DNA of 64,000 nt, from NCBI GenBank assembly GCA_947167445.1, contig CAMVID010000005.1, positions 62,001 to 126,000 of the forward strand, written 5' to 3'. The DNA comes from G11 sp947167445 (GTDB taxonomy: Bacteria > Bacillota > Clostridia > Lachnospirales > Lachnospiraceae). The translations under genes were made by a program, and so were the position numbers. The notes under the pieces are model-generated. The model saw only the letters and a list, made by a program, of their open reading frames with translations. It was not told where the DNA came from and searched no databases. This document shows, one piece after another, positions 59,763 through 64,000 of the stretch; position 1 is the stretch's first letter, and the number at the start of each line of letters is the position of its first letter.

Positions 59763-59771
59763 ATTATATCA
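59763..59771 (-). promoter_or_regulatory. Extended -10 promoter 7 nt from ATG (leaderless candidate)
   Basis: Minus-strand TGATATAAT with TTTGCG 17 nt before the hexamer; AGTTTGC separates it from ATG 59755. No Shine-Dalgarno. Confidence 0.6.
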
Positions 59772-59790
59772 TATCCGGCCAATTACGCAA

Positions 59791-59820
59791 AAAAGAACGG
59801 GCCCACAGGCCCGTTCTTTT
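59791..59820 (-). terminator. Terminator of htrA
   Basis: Thirteen-bp perfect stem AAAAGAACGGGCC/GGCCCGTTCTTTT, loop CACA, T6 on the minus strand. Confidence 0.92.
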
Positions 59821-59845
59821 GAAAGAGGTATTCAATTAATATGAT

Positions 59846-61243
59846 TTAGTCTGTCTGGATATCTGCTCTGGAGCCGAGGGTAATGTCGACTGTGACATCC
59901 TCGAATCCGTTGGCGCCGTAACGCTTGATATCTATCTCCGTGTGAGTTCCGCCGGGCAGGTAAGTAAGGGCCTTCTGAAGGTCTGCGTAGCTTCCGACCT
60001 CTTCGTTATCGATACCTACGATAATATCGCCTGTTCTGATTCCTGCTTCCTCAGCGGGGGTTCCCTCATAAACCTTGGCAACGTAAACGCCTGCAGGCAT
60101 TCCGTCCATAACGTTCGCGGGCTGAATTCCGATGTATCCTATATCATCCTCAGAATCGACCTTGGTCTTGGTATCCTTAAGCATCAGCTCTGCGATGATA
60201 GGCTTTGCACTTGAAATGGGGATTGCATATCCCATACCTTCGATGGTCTCGCCACCGATCTTGTTGGAGTTGATACCGATAACTTCGCCGTTATAGTTAA
60301 GAAGTGCACCGCCTGAGTTACCGGGGTTGATGGCTGCGTTGGTCTGGATAAATGTACCTGTGCTGCCATCCTCCATCTCTATTTCTCTGTTGAGGGCACT
60401 GACGATACCGTTTGTTACCGACTGACCATATCCAAGGGCATTACCGATGGCGATGACAGGCTCACCAAGTTTCAGAGAATCTGAATCTCCAAGGCTTGCA
60501 ATCTTAATTTCATTGAGAGTGCTCTCATCCATGTCGGCAAGCTTTACGGCAACAACTGCAAGGTCCATGTTCTTGTTGGTACCCTTTACGTTTGCCTGAT
60601 AAACCGTGTCGTCGTTGAAAGTAATCTCGATGGTCTCTGCGCCGTTGATTACATGATAGTTGGTTACGATAAGGAGCTCTGAATCATTCTTTCCAACGAT
60701 GATTCCGCTGCCTCGTCCTTCCTGCTCCTCTGAGAAAACTCTTCCCCAGTAGTTATAGTTGACGATGGCTTTGTTTGTAACTGAAACCATTGAAGGCATT
60801 ACCGACTCAACAACTTCGCTGATGTCGGACTCAATTACCTTTGAAACCTCGGTGCTTACAGCAGGCTTGGTTTCATCCTCTGCCTTGGCATCCTTATTAA
60901 GATCTGCTGTATCGGTTTTGTTGATTGTGGTTCCTTCAGTTATCTGAGCAGCCTTGTTGCCGAGCCCGAAGTAATTGTATACTCCGTAAAAAGTAGCTCC
61001 CGCACACGCTCCAAAGAAAACTCCCAAAACAGCCACAAGGATTAGTTTCTTAAAGAAGCCTCCAACCTTGCCGGGTTTCTTCTCTTTTCTCGGAGGCACC
61101 GGTGTGGTGTTGGGGAATGGTGTTCCATTGGGGTTCTGATAACCCTGGTTAAAATTATAATTGCTGTAGGATGACGGTCCGTAATTAGTGTTTGGGGTTG
61201 AACCGGTATCCTGATTGTTTGTCGTGTTATTTTCTTCGTACAT
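59846..61243 (-). CDS. Membrane-anchored HtrA/DegP-like serine protease
   Basis: 465 residues. Cytoplasmic Asn/Pro-rich N-terminus (~65), one membrane helix near 68-95, low-complexity linker, then a trypsin-like domain with His in TNYHVI, Asp in NMDLAVV and Ser in NPGNSGGAL, and a C-terminal PDZ domain (IGIQPANV...GIRTGDIIVGID). It degrades or refolds misfolded proteins outside the membrane. AAGAGG lies 9 nt before the ATG inside a sequence complementary to its own leader. Monocistronic. Confidence 0.95.
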   Translation of the reverse strand: MYEENNTTNNQDTGSTPNTNYGPSSYSNYNFNQGYQNPNGTPFPNTTPVPPRKEKKPGKVGGFFKKLILVAVLGVFFGACAGATFYGVYNYFGLGNKAAQITEGTTINKTDTADLNKDAKAEDETKPAVSTEVSKVIESDISEVVESVMPSMVSVTNKAIVNYNYWGRVFSEEQEGRGSGIIVGKNDSELLIVTNYHVINGAETIEITFNDDTVYQANVKGTNKNMDLAVVAVKLADMDESTLNEIKIASLGDSDSLKLGEPVIAIGNALGYGQSVTNGIVSALNREIEMEDGSTGTFIQTNAAINPGNSGGALLNYNGEVIGINSNKIGGETIEGMGYAIPISSAKPIIAELMLKDTKTKVDSEDDIGYIGIQPANVMDGMPAGVYVAKVYEGTPAEEAGIRTGDIIVGIDNEEVGSYADLQKALTYLPGGTHTEIDIKRYGANGFEDVTVDITLGSRADIQTD

Positions 61244-61330
61244 ACAAATTACCTCTTTTCTGTAATCGCATTTACATTGGAGGGAACTTCCTTTCCCTCA
61301 CCTACAACTCACAGTCTAGAGGTAATTTGT
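61244..61330 (-). promoter_or_regulatory. htrA leader switch masking the ribosome site
   Basis: Perfect 13-bp inverted repeat: ACAAATTACCTCT (61244-61256) and AGAGGTAATTTGT (61318-61330), 61 nt apart. In the mRNA the segment from the Shine-Dalgarno to the base before ATG pairs with the upstream arm. An inner hairpin GAGGGAA/TTCCCTC (61280-61299) brings the arms together. Confidence 0.72.
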
Positions 61331-61359
61331 GTTTTTTTTGTGTTTTTTGTATTAAAAAA

Positions 61360-62307
61360 CTATGATTTTTCTTCACAAACCCGGTTCCAGTAACCGGGAT
61401 TCATGGTGTATTTCATAATCTTTTCACGGCTTAAAGCCTTGAAAGCACGGCCTTTTTTGTAGCCAAGATACTTATTACCCGAAAGCCATACCAATTTAAT
61501 TATGGAAAAAACCGCCCCTCTCCTAAGCAGAGAAGCTGCATTCTTAAGAACCATCTTTACGCCCTCGGACTCGGACTTAATGCCCTCAAACACCTCAGGG
61601 TGACAGGTCTGTGAAACTCCAAGGTCAAAGTTCCTGTGGAACTGTTCACGGCCCGTATAGTTATGGGAATGAATCACCTTCGCCTCTGCCACATAGGCTA
61701 TCTTGTACCCTGCATTTACCGCATGGCCTGCATAAACCATATCCTCGTTAAATATAGCAGGATAGTCGAAACCATTAAGCTTCATATATATGTCCTTTTT
61801 GTACATGGCGCATACGTTGGAGCAGAAGAAGGTTTTGATTCCAAGGCGTTCTATATCATCCTTTCCCTTAATGACACTTGTGTCAGGATAGTTGAAGTCC
61901 CTTGTAAGCCTTTCTATCTTATTGCACTTATCATCCGGAAGCTGCCTTGCGTAGGCCACAGCCACATCTTCATTCTCATCAAGCGCTCCGATTAACGCCT
62001 TCAGAAGATTGTTATCATAGGGCACCGCATCCTGGGTCATGAATAACACATAAGGAGTCTCCGTCATAAGAAGGCCCTCATGGCGGGTTCTTCCGTGGTC
62101 AAACTCTTCCCTCTTAATATGAAAAACCTTAAGGTTCTCATATCCCGAAACCCATTCGGAAGGCACAGCCTTATCCCACAGAGTTTCTTCTGTATTTATT
62201 ACAAATATCTTATTGACATTTTCTGACATTCCTGTCATTAATCTCTCAATAAGACTTATAAATTTCTCATCAGGTTTGTAGGTTGGGATTACTATATCTA
62301 CCTTCAT
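61360..62307 (-). CDS. Family 2 glycosyltransferase (rhamnosyltransferase-like)
   Basis: 315 residues. VDIVIPTYKPDEKF at the N-terminus, the rhamnosyltransferase-type motif FDHGRTRHEG, TQDAVPYD as the DxD equivalent, and later FNEDMVYAGHAVNAGY. Likely adds rhamnose or a related deoxysugar to a cell-surface polysaccharide. AAGGA precedes the ATG. Divergent from the next glycosyltransferase. Confidence 0.88.
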   Translation of the reverse strand: MKVDIVIPTYKPDEKFISLIERLMTGMSENVNKIFVINTEETLWDKAVPSEWVSGYENLKVFHIKREEFDHGRTRHEGLLMTETPYVLFMTQDAVPYDNNLLKALIGALDENEDVAVAYARQLPDDKCNKIERLTRDFNYPDTSVIKGKDDIERLGIKTFFCSNVCAMYKKDIYMKLNGFDYPAIFNEDMVYAGHAVNAGYKIAYVAEAKVIHSHNYTGREQFHRNFDLGVSQTCHPEVFEGIKSESEGVKMVLKNAASLLRRGAVFSIIKLVWLSGNKYLGYKKGRAFKALSREKIMKYTMNPGYWNRVCEEKS

Positions 62308-62325
62308 TTGCCCGTCCTTCTTACG

Positions 62326-62354
62326 TTGACATTGTTTATAAAAGAAAATAAAAT
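62326..62354 (+). promoter_or_regulatory. Sigma-A promoter 7 nt from ATG (leaderless candidate)
   Basis: TTGACA (62326-62331), 17-nt spacer, TAAAAT (62349-62354), then AGTCTTT and ATG 62362. No Shine-Dalgarno. Confidence 0.75.
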
Positions 62355-62361
62355 AGTCTTT

Positions 62362-63072
62362 ATGAATAACTTATACATAGTCATGCCCGCTTACAATGAA
62401 GAAGCAAATATCGATGCCACGGTGAAAAGCTGGTACCCCATTTTAAACCTGGCAGGGGAGAATTCAAAGCTCATCGTCGCAGACAGCGGAAGCACTGACA
62501 GAACTCACGAAATATTGCTTGGACTTAAAGATTACCTTCCCAAGCTTGAAATACTTGATACCGATCACCCGGGACACGGTCCGAAATTAATTGCCCTATA
62601 TCAATATGCCATCGATGACGGCGCCGATTTGATATTCCAGACCGATTCCGACGGTCAGACCAATCCGGCTGAATTTGAAGCCTTCCTAAAGGATCTTAAC
62701 GAAAACGATCTTGATGCCGTTATAGGTACCCGCCCCGTGAGAGGAGACGGCAAATCCAGAGCCTTTGTGGAAAAGGTGGTATGCATGCTCCTTGGGCTTT
62801 ACTTTGGAATCAGGGTTACGGACGCCAACGCTCCCTTCAGACTTATGAAATCCGAAGTGGTGGCTAAATACTTAGGCCGCTTTGATAAGCATTACAATCT
62901 TCCGAATATAATGCTCACAACCTTCTTTGTATATTATAAAGAAAAAGTAAGTTTTAAGGAAATATCTTTTAAGCAAAGAAGCGCAGGAAAGGCTTCCTTA
63001 AATATTCCTAAGATTACAAAGATTGGTCTTCACGCCTTATCTGATTTCAGACGTTTCAAGAAAGGCCTGTAA
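62362..63072 (+). CDS. Family 2 glycosyltransferase (dolichyl-phosphate mannosyltransferase-like)
   Basis: 236 residues from ATG 62362. LYIVMPAYNEEANID, LIVADSGSTDRT and the metal-binding QTDSDGQTNP, as in polyprenyl-phosphate glycosyltransferases. No membrane helix, so it is probably a soluble DPM1-type enzyme making polyprenyl-phosphate sugar donors that GT-C enzymes, perhaps the neighbouring membrane proteins, could use (inference). An upstream frame to 62308 overlaps the promoter and is rejected. Its end overlaps the convergent gene by 43 bp. Confidence 0.87.
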   Translation: MNNLYIVMPAYNEEANIDATVKSWYPILNLAGENSKLIVADSGSTDRTHEILLGLKDYLPKLEILDTDHPGHGPKLIALYQYAIDDGADLIFQTDSDGQTNPAEFEAFLKDLNENDLDAVIGTRPVRGDGKSRAFVEKVVCMLLGLYFGIRVTDANAPFRLMKSEVVAKYLGRFDKHYNLPNIMLTTFFVYYKEKVSFKEISFKQRSAGKASLNIPKITKIGLHALSDFRRFKKGL

Positions 63073-64000
63073 TTAAAGGCCAGCACCACCATCAAAGGTG
63101 CGTAAAGGTAAAGGTATCTTGCCCTTGCCTCGAATATTGAAACAAACATTATAATAGCCAGTATTGAAAGCCTTGCGGCAATCTCCGCAGGGCTTGTTTT
63201 TTCGTCCTTTTTAAGAATGCTTAAGGACATGAGAACAAGGATTACTACCCATATAAACTGAGCTATGGTGTGGAAGAACCTGTAGCCGAACTCTCCTGCC
63301 TTTGTACCCGTAATCTCCGGAGAATAGTATAAGTCTCTGAAAAAGGACGTAAGTATCCCATCATAGTCTGTTATGCCGCGATAGAAGGCTCCCTCATTGC
63401 CCCAGGAAAAGGTTCCGTCGTTAAAGTTTACCAGAGACTTCCTCTCCATGTGAACCAGGAACTTTCTAAGGCCCATATCCCTTATTCTTTGTTTTGTGGC
63501 CTCAATGTCTCCGGCATTTCTTGATGCCTTGTCGGGAAAGCTTCCGGTGAAGTTAACGTCCCTCTGATCATATGTTCCGCAGGTATCAAAGTTTGCACCC
63601 ATGTAAACGAAATGAGCCACGCCGTATTCCTTATCGGGGTCAAGATCCGCCCCCATAAGCTTCATGGCTCCAAGGTTTATAAGAAGGCAAATAATATAGC
63701 CAACCAATGCTCCAAGAATAATAAACATAAGGCGGTTAAGAGTAAGTCGTCTCGCCACACCCTTTGAGCCAAATAGCCTGTCTATTATCTCAACAGCCAC
63801 AATGCTTATAAAGGCAAGAAGTACCGTAGGCTTAATCATGTAGCCAAAGAATGCAAAAAGCGAGGCAAGAAGCCAGCCCAAAGCATATGTGACACTGTCG
63901 TCATATTTCCTGATTATTTTTTCATATATCCAGATTATAAGGATGGGGAAAAGAATGCTGTAGGTATCGGAGTATGGAATACAAATCCAGGGATTAAGCC
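63030..64000 (-). CDS. Polytopic membrane protein, GT-C-like (partial, 5' end outside window)
   Basis: The open frame runs to the window edge; a TTG at 63881 could be mistaken for the start, but the frame upstream is open and gives NPWICIPYSDTYSILFP. Visible part is ~323 residues with about six membrane helices, an external domain (~150 residues; VYMGANFDTCGTYDQRDV...) and the terminal FEARARYLYLYAPLMVVLAF. The SDTYSI-type loop and arrangement resemble GT39/ArnT-like glycosyltransferases. Likely part of surface polysaccharide or protein glycosylation. Confidence 0.75.
   Translation of the reverse strand, partial: LNPWICIPYSDTYSILFPILIIWIYEKIIRKYDDSVTYALGWLLASLFAFFGYMIKPTVLLAFISIVAVEIIDRLFGSKGVARRLTLNRLMFIILGALVGYIICLLINLGAMKLMGADLDPDKEYGVAHFVYMGANFDTCGTYDQRDVNFTGSFPDKASRNAGDIEATKQRIRDMGLRKFLVHMERKSLVNFNDGTFSWGNEGAFYRGITDYDGILTSFFRDLYYSPEITGTKAGEFGYRFFHTIAQFIWVVILVLMSLSILKKDEKTSPAEIAARLSILAIIMFVSIFEARARYLYLYAPLMVVLAFNYRPFLKRLKSDKA

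Noticed and set aside
63030..63881. Complete gene starting at TTG 63881
   Set aside because: The same frame continues open to the window edge with sensible membrane-protein sequence, so the gene is partial.
1..64000. tRNA, rRNA, CRISPR array, prophage or full insertion sequence
   Set aside because: None of the characteristic sequences or gene sets was seen on either strand by reading; a tRNAscan, CRISPR and ISfinder search would settle this.

Overview
The window reads as chromosomal DNA of an anaerobic Clostridia bacterium, most likely a Lachnospiraceae member near Butyrivibrio or Roseburia. This is inferred from gene content: AddAB rather than RecBCD, ECF-type S components with a TPP riboswitch, a free-standing AICAR transformylase paired with an archaeal-type IMP cyclohydrolase, a GlnRS, families such as DUF6062, DUF6106 and DUF2225, strong AGGAGG-type ribosome sites, and sigma-A promoters of the TTGACA-N17-TATAAT type. 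No rRNA, tRNA, CRISPR array, prophage or complete insertion sequence was seen. Most genes lie on the minus strand.

Layout. 1-5.7 kb: minus-strand operon of a HAD phosphatase, a heterodimeric ABC exporter and a two-component system whose kinase (cut by the window edge) has no membrane anchor. 5.8-10 kb: an ECF S component, a DUF4097-like protein, and a MurNAc recycling locus (RpiR/MurR-type regulator, BadF-type sugar kinase, MurQ). 10.3-16.5 kb: a nuclease-helicase fusion, a degenerate HPr, AsnA, a HAD-CPBP fusion and riboswitch-controlled ThiT. 16.5-27.5 kb: AddAB, an acidic membrane-anchored protein, a CDF metal transporter with a DUF6062 partner, a TetR regulator and a DUF2225 protein. 27.5-35.4 kb: a purine-centred run (GuaB, a GGDEF-EAL protein, IMP cyclohydrolase, AICAR transformylase) followed by GlnRS. 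35.5-42 kb: DUF6106, cysteine synthase, galactokinase, SurE and a NatAB-type ABC transporter. 42-47 kb: a metal-resistance operon (free HMA protein, Zn/Cd ATPase, ArsR regulator, Cu ATPase) with a clear operator. 47-48.3 kb: a HAD hydrolase, a 157-bp palindromic element and a very small membrane-peptide gene with a convergent antisense promoter. 48.4-64 kb: NadE, Hsp33, a methyltransferase, DUF368 (PopT-type), HisC, an AraC regulator, a long-linker ClpX, HtrA, and glycosyltransferases and polytopic membrane proteins of envelope biogenesis.

The strongest candidates for undescribed biology are: a type I toxin-antitoxin-like module at 47.9-48.25 kb; three genes with sigma-A promoters only 6-7 nt from their ATG and no ribosome site (probable leaderless mRNAs); an htrA leader that can fully mask its own ribosome site; a thiT terminator fused to its ribosome site; a c-di-GMP enzyme translationally linked to purine genes; a dispersed REP-like hairpin; and a 62-bp perfect palindrome containing the natAB promoter. 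All assignments come from reading the sequence; no database search was run.
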